A stretch of 64,000 bases of DNA. Source: Flavobacterium urumqiense. GTDB lineage: Bacteria > Bacteroidota > Bacteroidia > Flavobacteriales > Flavobacteriaceae. Under the pieces are notes generated by a model. That model was given only the letters and a program-made list of their open reading frames with translations, was not told the DNA's origin and ran no database searches. This document shows positions 35,735 to 43,465 of this stretch, piece after piece. How positions within the stretch are numbered: the stretch's first letter is position 1; the number at the start of each line of letters is the position of its first letter. The DNA is taken from assembly GCF_900108015.1 (NCBI RefSeq), contig NZ_FNVP01000001.1, positions 434,001 to 498,000 on the forward strand, in the 5' to 3' direction. The position numbers and the translations under genes were made by a program.

Positions 35735-36417
35735 TGAGCCAAACAAGCATATTATCCACCAAAACATTGTCGGCAGAACAAAGGCAAGTATTTCTTGATG
35801 CTAATTTTGATCTTTTAGAACAGGATTTCATCGCAATAAAAAACAATCTTTTCGAACTCAATACAATCAACAACAACTTGATTTTTAGTAGCCAAAATGC
35901 TGTTTTAAGTTTGATAGAACAAAACGGTTGGGAAGTTTTAAAGACTAAACCTGTTTTTTGTGTCGGTATTAAAACCAAGGAATTACTAGAATTACATGGT
36001 TTTACAGTTGATGTTTATTTAGATTACGCCTCTGAATTAGCCGAAATAATCACTTTAATTTACAATAAGGAAAGTTATACTTTTTTGAGCGGAAATTTGC
36101 GTAAAGAAACGTTGCCTAAAGCATTAAAAAGTGCCGGAATAACTTTTAATGAAATCGAAGTTTATCAAACAACATTGGCACCTTTTAAAATATCAGACCA
36201 AGAAAATTTTGACGGAATTTTATTTTTTAGCCCATCTGCCGTTGAAAGTTATTTGACAAATAATAAAATTAAGAATGAAGTTTGTTTTTGCGTAGGCACT
36301 ACTACAGCATCAGCATTAGAAGCAAAGAAAATTAAAAACATAGTAATTGCTGAAACACCAACTATCGAAGAGGTGATTTTGGAAGTTATTGAATATTATA
36401 CAACGGAAAGCATCTAG
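35734..36417 (+). CDS. hemD: Uroporphyrinogen-III synthase
   Basis: 227 residues. The family is poorly conserved. The call rests on its place directly after hemC, its length, and the two-domain pattern with [32 protein letters not shown] and the C-terminal [13 protein letters not shown]. It closes and inverts ring D of hydroxymethylbilane. Confidence 0.88.
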   Translation: MSQTSILSTKTLSAEQRQVFLDANFDLLEQDFIAIKNNLFELNTINNNLIFSSQNAVLSLIEQNGWEVLKTKPVFCVGIKTKELLELHGFTVDVYLDYASELAEIITLIYNKESYTFLSGNLRKETLPKALKSAGITFNEIEVYQTTLAPFKISDQENFDGILFFSPSAVESYLTNNKIKNEVCFCVGTTTASALEAKKIKNIVIAETPTIEEVILEVIEYYTTESI

Positions 36418-36439
36418 CAATCTGCTAAAATTTAAATAC

Positions 36440-37465
36440 ATGATTAAGAACGACCTATTTTTAAGAGCACTAAAAGGAGAAACAGTACAACGTCCACCAG
36501 TTTGGATGATGCGTCAAGCCGGAAGATATTTACCGGAATTCATCGCTTTGCGTGATAAATATGATTTTTTCACCCGTTGTCAAACGCCAGAATTAGCTGC
36601 CGAAATTACGGTTCAGCCAATACGTAGAATTGCTCCCGATGCGGCCATTTTGTTTTCGGATATTTTGGTAATTCCACAAGCAATGGGAATAGAGGTGTTG
36701 ATGAAAGAAAATTTCGGTCCTTTTTTACCAAATCCAATTCGTACGATTCAGGATGTGGAGAAAGTAATCGTTCCAGATGTTAATGAAACATTAGGGTACG
36801 TTTTTGACGCTATCAAATTGACCAAAGAAATGTTGAATGATGAGGTGCCGTTAATTGGTTTTGCAGGTTCACCTTGGACAATTATGTGTTACGCCGTGGA
36901 AGGGAAAGGTTCTAAAAGTTTTGATATGGCCAAAGGATTTTGTTTCCAACATCCAGAAGCAGCGCATGTTTTATTGCAAAAAATTACCGATACCACTATT
37001 TTATATTTAAAAGAAAAAGTAAAAGCGGGAGTAAATGCCGTTCAAATTTTTGACTCTTGGGGCGGAATGTTATCTCCAGTGGATTATCAGGAATTTTCCT
37101 GGAAATACATCAACCAAATCATTGAAGCTTTAGCCGATGATGCGCCAGTAATTGTTTTTGGAAAAGGATGTTGGTTTGCGCTTGGTGAAATGGGAAAAAG
37201 TAGAGCATCAGCATTAGGTGTTGACTGGACTTGTTCTCCACGAAATGCACGATACTTGTCTGGTGGAAATATCACTTTACAAGGAAATTTTGATCCTTCA
37301 AGATTATTATCGCCGATTCCGGTGATTAAGAAAATGGTACACGAAATGATCGATGAATTCGGAAAAGATAAATACATCGTGAATTTAGGTCACGGAATTT
37401 TACCAAATATTCCTGTGGATCACGCCAAAGCGTTTATTGATGCGGTTAAAGAATACAATCAATAA
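36440..37465 (+). CDS. hemE: Uroporphyrinogen decarboxylase
   Basis: 341 residues from the ATG at 36440 ([11 protein letters not shown]); an upstream in-frame ATG at 36389 lies inside hemD and is unlikely. Signatures [32 protein letters not shown] and [11 protein letters not shown] are intact. Removes four carboxyl groups from uroporphyrinogen III. It starts 22 bp after the hemD stop. Confidence 0.97.
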   Translation: MIKNDLFLRALKGETVQRPPVWMMRQAGRYLPEFIALRDKYDFFTRCQTPELAAEITVQPIRRIAPDAAILFSDILVIPQAMGIEVLMKENFGPFLPNPIRTIQDVEKVIVPDVNETLGYVFDAIKLTKEMLNDEVPLIGFAGSPWTIMCYAVEGKGSKSFDMAKGFCFQHPEAAHVLLQKITDTTILYLKEKVKAGVNAVQIFDSWGGMLSPVDYQEFSWKYINQIIEALADDAPVIVFGKGCWFALGEMGKSRASALGVDWTCSPRNARYLSGGNITLQGNFDPSRLLSPIPVIKKMVHEMIDEFGKDKYIVNLGHGILPNIPVDHAKAFIDAVKEYNQ

Positions 37466-37476
37466 GATTTCATAAA

Positions 37477-37857
37477 ATGCTAAACGAAGGATTACGAGAT
37501 CAGGAAAGTATTCGAATAGACAATGTGCTAAAAACGTTGCTTTCTTTAGTTTCTGTGCCTAAGTTTTGGAATTTAGAAGATAAAATCAACATAGAAGATC
37601 AATTGAAAGACTTTGGTTTAAACATTCAAAGTCTGATTGATTTAAATGAAACGGATTTAATTACGCATTTGTTACGGTGCCATTTAGATTGGAATCAGTT
37701 AGAGCAATTTGCTGATTTTTTGATTGGCTTTTCAAAAGAGAAGCAGTTTAATTTTTCTGAAAAATCGATTGTCATTTATAATTATATCCAACAGGAAAGC
37801 AAAGTGTTTTCATTTGGAATTAATAGTAAAATAGCTGCTGCAAAAGTAAATTTATAG
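37477..37857 (+). CDS. Hypothetical protein within the haem operon
   Basis: 126 residues, acidic, alpha-helical in feel, no signal or membrane segment and no cysteine pair. I do not recognise a family. It starts 11 bp after hemE and its stop directly abuts the GNAT start, so it is clearly cotranscribed with haem genes. A role in tetrapyrrole synthesis is possible by position only. Confidence 0.6.
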   Translation: MLNEGLRDQESIRIDNVLKTLLSLVSVPKFWNLEDKINIEDQLKDFGLNIQSLIDLNETDLITHLLRCHLDWNQLEQFADFLIGFSKEKQFNFSEKSIVIYNYIQQESKVFSFGINSKIAAAKVNL

Positions 37858-38394
37858 ATGATAACCTCCGAGAACTTCATTATTGATAAATTGAAATCTT
37901 CAGATGCCAATGAGTTGCATTTGTTTATAATGAATAATGCGGAACGATTTCGCAGATTTTTTCCGCTTACACTTTCCAGTAACGCAACAGTAGAAAAATC
38001 AGCAGAATATATTGAAATTAAAGAGAAAGAAATTCAACAAAAAGTAAATTTCACCTTTGCCATTAGAGAAACAGATTCCCAAAAAATCATTGGATTGATT
38101 ATCATTAAAAAGATTGATTGGACAAAAAGAATTGGTGAACTTGCTTATTGCATCGGAAGTAATTTTGAAGGAAAAGGTCTGGTTACAAAAGCAGTTAAAG
38201 CCATTTCAGATTTCGCTTACAATGAATTAGATTTGAAAATACTTCAAATTATTGCTCATAAAACGAATCTTGCAAGTGTAAAAGTTGCTCAAAATTCTAA
38301 TTTTATTTGGAAAAAAACGTTGCTAAATGAATTCACTCCTATTAATGAAGCTCCATTAGATATGGAATTATATGAACATATGAATGAAAAATAA
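37858..38394 (+). CDS. GNAT N-acetyltransferase (RimJ/RimL type)
   Basis: 178 residues. The pattern of the RimJ/RimL-like acetyltransferases is visible: an N-terminal LKSSDANELHLFIMNN, the acetyl-CoA-binding ELAYCIGSNFEGKGLVTKAV and a late NLASVKVAQNSNF. Substrate unknown. No gap to the upstream hypothetical gene. Its last 11 bp overlap the truncated hemF 5' copy that follows, which suggests that an ancestral hemF was translationally coupled to it. Confidence 0.85.
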   Translation: MITSENFIIDKLKSSDANELHLFIMNNAERFRRFFPLTLSSNATVEKSAEYIEIKEKEIQQKVNFTFAIRETDSQKIIGLIIIKKIDWTKRIGELAYCIGSNFEGKGLVTKAVKAISDFAYNELDLKILQIIAHKTNLASVKVAQNSNFIWKKTLLNEFTPINEAPLDMELYEHMNEK

Positions 38395-38407
38395 ATTCTA
38401 CCAATAT

Positions 38408-38443
38408 ATACAAAACCTGCAAGACCAAATCTGTAAAGGATTA
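38408..38443 (+). repeat. 36-bp direct repeat, left copy (att-like)
   Basis: This stretch, codons 9-20 of the truncated hemF copy, is identical base for base to 40326-40361 in intact hemF, third codon positions included. Sequence on either side diverges at once, although the preceding eight codons still encode a related peptide. Confidence 0.85.
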
Positions 38444-38467
38444 GAAGTTTCTAATTATTTAGTAGAA

Positions 38468-38497
38468 TTGAAAACTAAATTTTCCTTTCTATATTTG
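38468..38497 (+). promoter_or_regulatory. Full -33/-7 promoter of the inserted ATPase gene
   Basis: TTG, 19 bp, then TATATTTG fits TTG-N(17-23)-TAnnTTTG. It ends 10 bp before the ATG. The inserted gene therefore probably has its own transcription inside the haem operon. Confidence 0.6.
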
Positions 38498-38507
38498 TAA
38501 TTAACAA

Positions 38508-40181
38508 ATGCACCAAATAATGACTGAAAAAGAATTACATGATTATTTAAAGACAAACTATCCAATCGAAAATGAAAAATGTGAGTGGAAAGAATTTAAG
38601 TCCTTAAAAAGTGCTGTTTCAGGAAGAACTGGTGATGATGTCATCTCTTATGTTTCTGCGATTGCAAATATGCAAGGAGGGAGTTTAGTAATTGGGATTC
38701 AAGATCAAACACATGCTGTAATAGGAATTCAAGAATTTGCAGAATATACCATTGAAAACATCAGATATAGAGTTGTTGGTAACTGCCCTAATCTAAATGC
38801 AGATCTTTTTAAGGTTGAACAATTCATTTCTTCAGATACAAATAAAGCGGTTTGGGTATTTCATATACCGAAACATCAATTTAGATTGCCGGTTTATGCT
38901 CATAAAAAAACTTGGCAACGTATTGATGATAATTTGGTCGAAATGACCAAAGCAAGATTGGATGCAATTCTTGAACAAGTTCAGGTTAACGAAGATTGGT
39001 CTAAAGGCATTATTCCAGAAGCATCTTTAGAAGATTTAGATTCAGAGGCTATGAAAAAAGCTAGGGTTGAATTTAAAAAAAGAAATCCTAAGTATTCTGA
39101 TGAAGTTGACAATTGGAATGATTTGGATTTTTTAAATAAAGCAAAACTTACGATAAAAGGAAAGATAACTAGAACAGCTCTAATTCTTTTAGGAAAAGAT
39201 GAATCAGAACATTATTTAGGTTCTTCTGTGAAAATCAGATGGAATCTAAAAACGATTGATAATCAAGATAAAGATTTTGAAATATTTTCTATTCCATTCA
39301 TATTATCTGTAGATGAAGTTTATAAAAAGATTAGAAATTTAAAATACCGCTATTTACGTGATGGGACATTATTTCCAGACGAAGTGTTGCGATACGAGCC
39401 ATTTATTATTAGAGAATCTTTAAATAATGCTATTGCGCATCAGGATTATTCTAAAGGGGCAAGAATTAATGTTGTTGAATTTGAAGATGATCATTTAGTG
39501 TTTTCTAATTATGGCTCATTTTTACCAAAATCAGTTGAGGATGTGGTTTTGAATGATACGCCCGAAGAAGTGTATCGGAATCCATTTTTGGTTGAAGCAA
39601 TGAAAAATTTAGATATGATTGAAACCCAAGGTGGTGGTATTCGAAAAATATTTAACTTCCAAAAACAAAGGTTTTTTCCACTTCCAGATTATAATTTCGA
39701 AGATAATAAAGTTAAAGTAACGATAACGGGCAAAATTTTAGATGAAAACTTTGCTAAAATTCTTATAAAAAACTTAAATTTAGGTTTAGATGAAATCATT
39801 TTGTTGGATAAAGTTCAAAAACACAAAGAAATTTCAGAAAATGAATTTAAGCATCTAAAAAAATTAAAGTGTGTTGAAGGTAGAAGACCTAATATTTATT
39901 TATCATATAAAATTATTGAATCTACGAATGACGAAGATTTAAAAGTTGAATATCTGGCTAATCGAAGTTTTGATGATTCTCACTTCAAAGATATGATTCT
40001 TGAATATTTAAGAAAATTTGGAAAAACAAAAAGAGATAAAATTGAGAATTTAATTATTCCAAAACTTTCCGCTATACTTACAGAAGAGAAAAAGAAAAAG
40101 AAAGTAGCTAATTTTCTTTTTTCCTTAGGGAAGGAAGGGAAAATAAAGTGTACACCTGGGTATTATTGGGAACTAATTTAG
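38508..40181 (+). CDS. AlbA_2 (Schlafen-type) domain protein with RecG-like ATP-binding domain
   Basis: 557 residues. The N-terminal AlbA_2-type domain covers about 23-140 (CEWKEFKSLKSAVSGRTGDD, AIANMQGGSLVIGIQD). The ATP-binding domain of the type once called RecG-like C-terminal covers about 300-400 (RESLNNAIAHQDYSKG, FSNYGSFLP, ETQGGGIRKIF). A winged-helix-like tail follows. Such proteins are variously called transcriptional regulators or helicase-like, and often occur in variable or defence-associated regions; the biochemical role is not settled. Unlike its neighbours, it has nothing to do with haem, and it lies between two copies of the hemF 5' end. Confidence 0.82.
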   Translation: MHQIMTEKELHDYLKTNYPIENEKCEWKEFKSLKSAVSGRTGDDVISYVSAIANMQGGSLVIGIQDQTHAVIGIQEFAEYTIENIRYRVVGNCPNLNADLFKVEQFISSDTNKAVWVFHIPKHQFRLPVYAHKKTWQRIDDNLVEMTKARLDAILEQVQVNEDWSKGIIPEASLEDLDSEAMKKARVEFKKRNPKYSDEVDNWNDLDFLNKAKLTIKGKITRTALILLGKDESEHYLGSSVKIRWNLKTIDNQDKDFEIFSIPFILSVDEVYKKIRNLKYRYLRDGTLFPDEVLRYEPFIIRESLNNAIAHQDYSKGARINVVEFEDDHLVFSNYGSFLPKSVEDVVLNDTPEEVYRNPFLVEAMKNLDMIETQGGGIRKIFNFQKQRFFPLPDYNFEDNKVKVTITGKILDENFAKILIKNLNLGLDEIILLDKVQKHKEISENEFKHLKKLKCVEGRRPNIYLSYKIIESTNDEDLKVEYLANRSFDDSHFKDMILEYLRKFGKTKRDKIENLIIPKLSAILTEEKKKKKVANFLFSLGKEGKIKCTPGYYWELI

Positions 40182-40184
40182 ATA

Positions 40185-40227
40185 CTTTTAGTCGCTTTTT
40201 AGTTGCTTTTTAGTCACTTTTTAGTCG
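40185..40227 (+). repeat. 11-bp tandem repeats (CTTTTTAGTCG) after the ATPase gene
   Basis: Four units of 10-11 bp, CTTTTAGTCG, CTTTTTAGTTG, CTTTTTAGTCA and CTTTTTAGTCG, run directly after the stop codon and a partial fifth follows. They lie inside the inserted segment. They could bind a protein like iterons or be a decayed recombination site. Confidence 0.7.
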
Positions 40228-40301
40228 CTTTTATTTTTAAAGCATTATTATTTAGTGGTTTAAAAAAAACTGAAAAATAATTTAAACACTTTTAACTTAA
40301 A

Positions 40302-41204
40302 ATGAAACAACAATTTTACACTTACATACAAAACCTGCAAGACCAAATCTGTAAAGGATTACAAGTAGTTGAAGGTCAAGCCAAATTTCGGGAAGACCTT
40401 TGGGAACGGCCGGAAGGCGGAGGAGGAAGAACCCGCGTGATCGAAAATGGAAAAGTTTTCGAAAAAGGCGGGGTTAATATTTCGGCAGTTCACGGGAAGT
40501 TACCCGAAGCTATGCAGAAAATGTTCAACGTAGGTGAAGCTGATTTTTTTGCGTGTGGATTGAGTTTGGTATTGCATCCAAAAAATCCAATGGTTCCTAC
40601 GGTTCATGCCAATTGGCGCTATTTCGAAATGTACGATGATAACGGAAACGTGATTCAGCAATGGTTTGGTGGTGGACAAGATTTAACACCGTATTATTTG
40701 TTTGAAGAAGATGCGATTTATTTTCATCAAACGTGTAAAACGGCCTGTGATAAACATAATCCGGAATTTTATCCAAAATACAAGAAACAATGTGATGCTT
40801 ATTTTTGGAATGCACATAGAAATGAATCACGAGGAATTGGCGGATTATTTTTCGATTATTGTAAAGAAACGGAGACCATGACTATGGAGAACTGGTTTAA
40901 TTTCGTTTCAGAAGTGGGGAATAGTTTCCTTGAAGCTTACGTTCCTATTGTAGAAAAAAGAAAAGACTTACCATATACGCCAGAACAAAGAACGTGGCAG
41001 GAAATACGTCGCGGTCGTTATGTCGAATTTAATTTGGTTCATGATAAAGGCACTTTATTTGGACTAAAAACCAACGGAAGAATCGAAAGTATTCTGATGA
41101 GTTTGCCACCCAATGTGCAATGGATCTATGACCATCATCCGGAAATTGGAAGCGAGGAAGAAAAATTAGTAAACGTATTAGAAAAACCAGTTGATTGGAT
41201 TTAA
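40302..41204 (+). CDS. hemF: Oxygen-dependent coproporphyrinogen III oxidase
   Basis: 300 residues, the usual HemF length. Signatures RTRVIENGKVFEKGGVN, VHANWRYFEM, WFGGGQDLTPYY and GRYVEFNLVHDKGTLFGL are intact. Oxidatively decarboxylates two propionates to give protoporphyrinogen IX using O2. Its first eight codons differ from the truncated copy at 38384 while codons 9-20 are identical in DNA, so the present start was probably brought in or reshaped by the insertion. No consensus promoter directly upstream. Confidence 0.96.
   Translation: MKQQFYTYIQNLQDQICKGLQVVEGQAKFREDLWERPEGGGGRTRVIENGKVFEKGGVNISAVHGKLPEAMQKMFNVGEADFFACGLSLVLHPKNPMVPTVHANWRYFEMYDDNGNVIQQWFGGGQDLTPYYLFEEDAIYFHQTCKTACDKHNPEFYPKYKKQCDAYFWNAHRNESRGIGGLFFDYCKETETMTMENWFNFVSEVGNSFLEAYVPIVEKRKDLPYTPEQRTWQEIRRGRYVEFNLVHDKGTLFGLKTNGRIESILMSLPPNVQWIYDHHPEIGSEEEKLVNVLEKPVDWI
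40326..40361 (+). repeat. 36-bp direct repeat, right copy (att-like), in hemF
   Basis: It spans codons 9-20 of intact hemF and is identical to 38408-38443. Spacing between the copies is 1918 bp. Confidence 0.85.
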
Positions 41205-41211
41205 ATACTTA

Positions 41212-41275
41212 AACCATTAAGAAATTAAGAAAAACTAAATGTAATACCTTAATGAACCTTAATTTCTTAACGGTT
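41212..41275. repeat. Inverted repeat between hemF and hemB (family B)
   Basis: AACCATTAAGAAATTAAG and CTTAATTTCTTAACGGTT form an 18-bp stem with one mismatch. A half copy (AAACCATTAAGAAAT and onward) lies at 52256-52290. This is probably a dispersed Flavobacterium-type intergenic repeat rather than an operon terminator, since it lacks a T-run. Confidence 0.6.
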
Positions 41276-41314
41276 CAAACAAATAAATTAAAGTTTAACT
41301 TTAAACAAAAATAT

Positions 41315-42307
41315 ATGTTCCCATTACACAGAGGCAGAAGATTAAGAACCAATGAATCTATTAGAAGTTTAGTTCGTGAAACCAGTTTAAGTCCATCGGA
41401 TTTTATGTTTCCCATGTTCATTGCTGAAGGAGAAAATTACAACGTAGAAATTGCTTCAATGCCAGGAATATTTCGTCGTTCCATCGATTTGACGGTAAAA
41501 GAAATTCATGAATTATTCGCCTTAGGTATTCGTGCAGTAAATATTTATGTGAAAGTCAGTGAAAATTTAAAAGACAATACAGGACTGGAAGCTTGGAATC
41601 CAAACGGATTAATGCAAAATGCCATTCGTGCCATCAAAGCCGCTTGTCCTGAAATGATTGTAATGCCAGACGTAGCTTTAGATCCTTATTCTATTTACGG
41701 ACATGACGGAATTATTACAAACGGTGATGTAGAAAATGATGCAACAAATGATGCTTTGGTCAAAATGGCTGTTTCTCATGCGCAAGCCGGAGCCGATTTT
41801 GTGGCACCATCGGATATGATGGACGGACGCGTGTTGCGTTTGCGCGAAGGTCTTGATGCTGCCGGTTTTCATAACGTAGGCATCATGAGTTATTCGGCTA
41901 AATACGCTTCGGCATTTTACGGGCCGTTTCGTGATGCGTTAGACAGCGCTCCTGTTGACGCCACTGAAATTCCAAAAGACAAAAAAACATACCAAATGGA
42001 TTATGCCAATCGCATTGAAGCGATCAAAGAAGCGTTGTGGGATGTGGAAGAAGGCGCTGATATGGTGATGGTAAAGCCAGGAATTGCTTATTTAGACATC
42101 GTTCGCGAGGTTAAAAATGCGGTAAATGTTCCTGTAACGGTTTATCATGTTTCGGGTGAATACGCGATGATTAAAGCCGCTGCTGAAAGAGGTTGGTTAG
42201 ATCACGATAAAATTATGATGGAACAATTAATGTGTATCAAAAGAGCAGGAGCAAGTTTGATTTCAACTTATTTTGCCAAAGAAGCTGCGATACTTTTAAA
42301 TAAATAA
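41315..42307 (+). CDS. hemB: Porphobilinogen synthase (delta-aminolevulinic acid dehydratase)
   Basis: 330 residues from the ATG at 41315 (MFPLHRGRRLRTN), the usual family start; the longer frame from 41252 would begin in the intergenic repeat. The Schiff-base lysine is in MVMVKPGIAYLDIV. The metal region reads PDVALDPYSIYGHDGI and lacks the three cysteines of the Zn-dependent enzymes, which points to the Mg/K-type enzyme. Condenses two 5-aminolevulinates to porphobilinogen. Confidence 0.96.
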   Translation: MFPLHRGRRLRTNESIRSLVRETSLSPSDFMFPMFIAEGENYNVEIASMPGIFRRSIDLTVKEIHELFALGIRAVNIYVKVSENLKDNTGLEAWNPNGLMQNAIRAIKAACPEMIVMPDVALDPYSIYGHDGIITNGDVENDATNDALVKMAVSHAQAGADFVAPSDMMDGRVLRLREGLDAAGFHNVGIMSYSAKYASAFYGPFRDALDSAPVDATEIPKDKKTYQMDYANRIEAIKEALWDVEEGADMVMVKPGIAYLDIVREVKNAVNVPVTVYHVSGEYAMIKAAAERGWLDHDKIMMEQLMCIKRAGASLISTYFAKEAAILLNK

Positions 42308-42310
42308 CTC

Positions 42311-42697
42311 ATGAAAAAAATACTATTCTTATTCGCCTTTTTACTCATCATTTCCTGTAAGAAAGAAGAACCCCAAAAGGAGCCTTTATATCCAACTTCT
42401 GCAAAGGAAACGACCCAAAATCTGGAAGAATTAGGAAAGGAAATTTTTCAAGGGAAAGGAAATTGTATTTCCTGTCATGAAGTGGACAAAAAACTAATTG
42501 GTCCCAGCCTTCAGGATATTGCAAAAATATACAAAGAAAAGAATGGTAATATCATCGCCTTCCTGAAAGAGGATGCCAAACCATTAGTTGATCCAAGTCA
42601 GTACGAAGTAATGAAAACTAATTTTGCACTTACCGAGGAGATGTCTGACGAGGAGTTAAAAGGATTAGAAGCGTACATTTATAGTAATTTAAAATAG
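42311..42697 (+). CDS. Monohaem c-type cytochrome lipoprotein
   Basis: 128 residues. The signal peptide ends in IISC (Cys16), so it is a lipoprotein. The haem-binding motif is CISCH (52-56), and the likely distal ligand is the methionine in YEVMKTNFALT. Size fits the cytochrome c551/c552 group. It begins 3 bp after the hemB stop, tying a haem-using protein to the biosynthesis operon. Probably an electron carrier in the periplasm. Confidence 0.88.
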   Translation: MKKILFLFAFLLIISCKKEEPQKEPLYPTSAKETTQNLEELGKEIFQGKGNCISCHEVDKKLIGPSLQDIAKIYKEKNGNIIAFLKEDAKPLVDPSQYEVMKTNFALTEEMSDEELKGLEAYIYSNLK

Positions 42698-42723
42698 TTT
42701 ATACGGAACTCGTTTCAGTTTCT

Positions 42724-42808
42724 GGAGCTATTCCTGCTGTCCGTTATATCTTTTTTGCCTCGTTAAAAAACGAAGCAAGAAAAGGATGCCACTTCCATCA
42801 GGGCTAAA
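42724..42808. repeat. Dispersed intergenic repeat, family A, copy 2
   Basis: It begins GGAGCTATTCCTGCTGTCC and ends CATCAGGGCTAAAA, matching in inverted orientation the copy at 60413-60485. The middle folds: CTTTTTTGCCTCGTT pairs with AACGAAGCAAGAAAAG. Confidence 0.6.
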
Positions 42809-42815
42809 AAACAAG

Positions 42816-42844
42816 AACCATTCGTCTCTGCGAGTGGTTTTTTT
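42816..42844 (+). terminator. Terminator after the cytochrome gene, end of the haem operon
   Basis: AACCATTCG, a 6-base loop, then CGAGTGGTT and a T-run. It comes about 120 bp after the cytochrome stop, beyond the repeat, so it could close the rightward haem transcript. Confidence 0.65.
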
Positions 42845-42913
42845 ACATCCATTATTTTTTTTCTTTGTGAAATTTGCTAAAACTTTGTGTATTTTGCAGT
42901 TCATTTTTATTTT

Positions 42914-43384
42914 ATGGAAACAGCATACATCAAAACGCCTTTAGGAATCGCTACAATTATTGGTGATGAAAATGGAATTTTGGTAATTTCAGTCTCGGAT
43001 AAAGGAGAAATTTCGACAATCATTCCAACGATTTTAAAGGATGCTGTCTCGCAACTTAACGATTATTTTGAAGGAAAAAGAAATGATTTCGATTTTAAAT
43101 TAAACCCGAAAGGGACTGATTTTCAACAAAAAGTTTGGAAGGGATTACTGGAAATCCCATTTGGGAAAACGATGTCTTACATGGATTTATCCAAAAAACT
43201 GGGTGATGTTAAAGCCATTCGAGCCGTGGCTTCTGCCAACGGGAAAAATCCGCTTTGGATTGTGGTTCCTTGTCATAGAGTCATTGGAACTGATGGTTCA
43301 TTAACAGGATATGCAGGAGGTTTGTGGCGCAATAAATGGTTATTAGAACACGAAAATCCTACAACACAACAAAGTCTTTTTTAG
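42914..43384 (+). CDS. ogt: Methylated-DNA--protein-cysteine methyltransferase
   Basis: 156 residues from the ATG at 42914; the ATG at 42887 would add nine residues foreign to the family. The acceptor cysteine is in IVVPCHRVIG, followed by the usual TGYAGGLWRNKWLLEHE. It removes alkyl groups from O6-guanine in one suicidal turnover. Confidence 0.95.
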   Translation: METAYIKTPLGIATIIGDENGILVISVSDKGEISTIIPTILKDAVSQLNDYFEGKRNDFDFKLNPKGTDFQQKVWKGLLEIPFGKTMSYMDLSKKLGDVKAIRAVASANGKNPLWIVVPCHRVIGTDGSLTGYAGGLWRNKWLLEHENPTTQQSLF

Positions 43385-43419
43385 TTGTTTGTGAATAAAT
43401 TTCTTATATTCGTTTAAGA

Positions 43420-43461
43420 AAATCCGTTCCAATCTGTAAAATCCGCGTCATCTGCGTGCCC
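43420..43461. repeat. Dispersed CCGCGTCATCTGCG-type intergenic repeat
   Basis: AATCCGTTCCAATCTG followed by ATCCGCGTCATCTGCGTGCC resembles the AATCCGTG/ATCTGCGTG repeats found between genes in many Bacteroidota. No other copy was seen in this window. Confidence 0.35.
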
Positions 43462-43465
43462 TAAA

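Larger units (their letters stand above)
38384..38500 (+). pseudogene. Truncated copy of the hemF 5' end
   Basis: The ATG at 38384 opens MKNKFYQYIQNLQDQICKGL, nearly the same as the start of hemF at 40302 (MKQQFYTYIQNLQDQICKGL). Similarity stops after codon 20 and the frame ends at TAA 38498-38500, giving 38 codons. The fragment overlaps the GNAT gene, as a coupled operon gene would. I read it as the original hemF start, cut off by an insertion. Confidence 0.8.
38444..40361 (+). mobile_element. Putative 1.9-kb inserted element at the hemF start
   Basis: The segment between the two 36-bp repeats, counted with one copy, is 1918 bp. It carries one gene with its own consensus promoter, a tandem 11-bp repeat block, and a replacement hemF 5' end. 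No integrase or transposase is encoded, so the mechanism is unknown. The operon order hemE, hypothetical, GNAT, hemF, hemB would be continuous without it. Confidence 0.55.

Noticed and set aside
40185..40227. CRISPR-like array
   Set aside because: The repeats are directly adjacent 11-mers without spacers; no cas genes are present.
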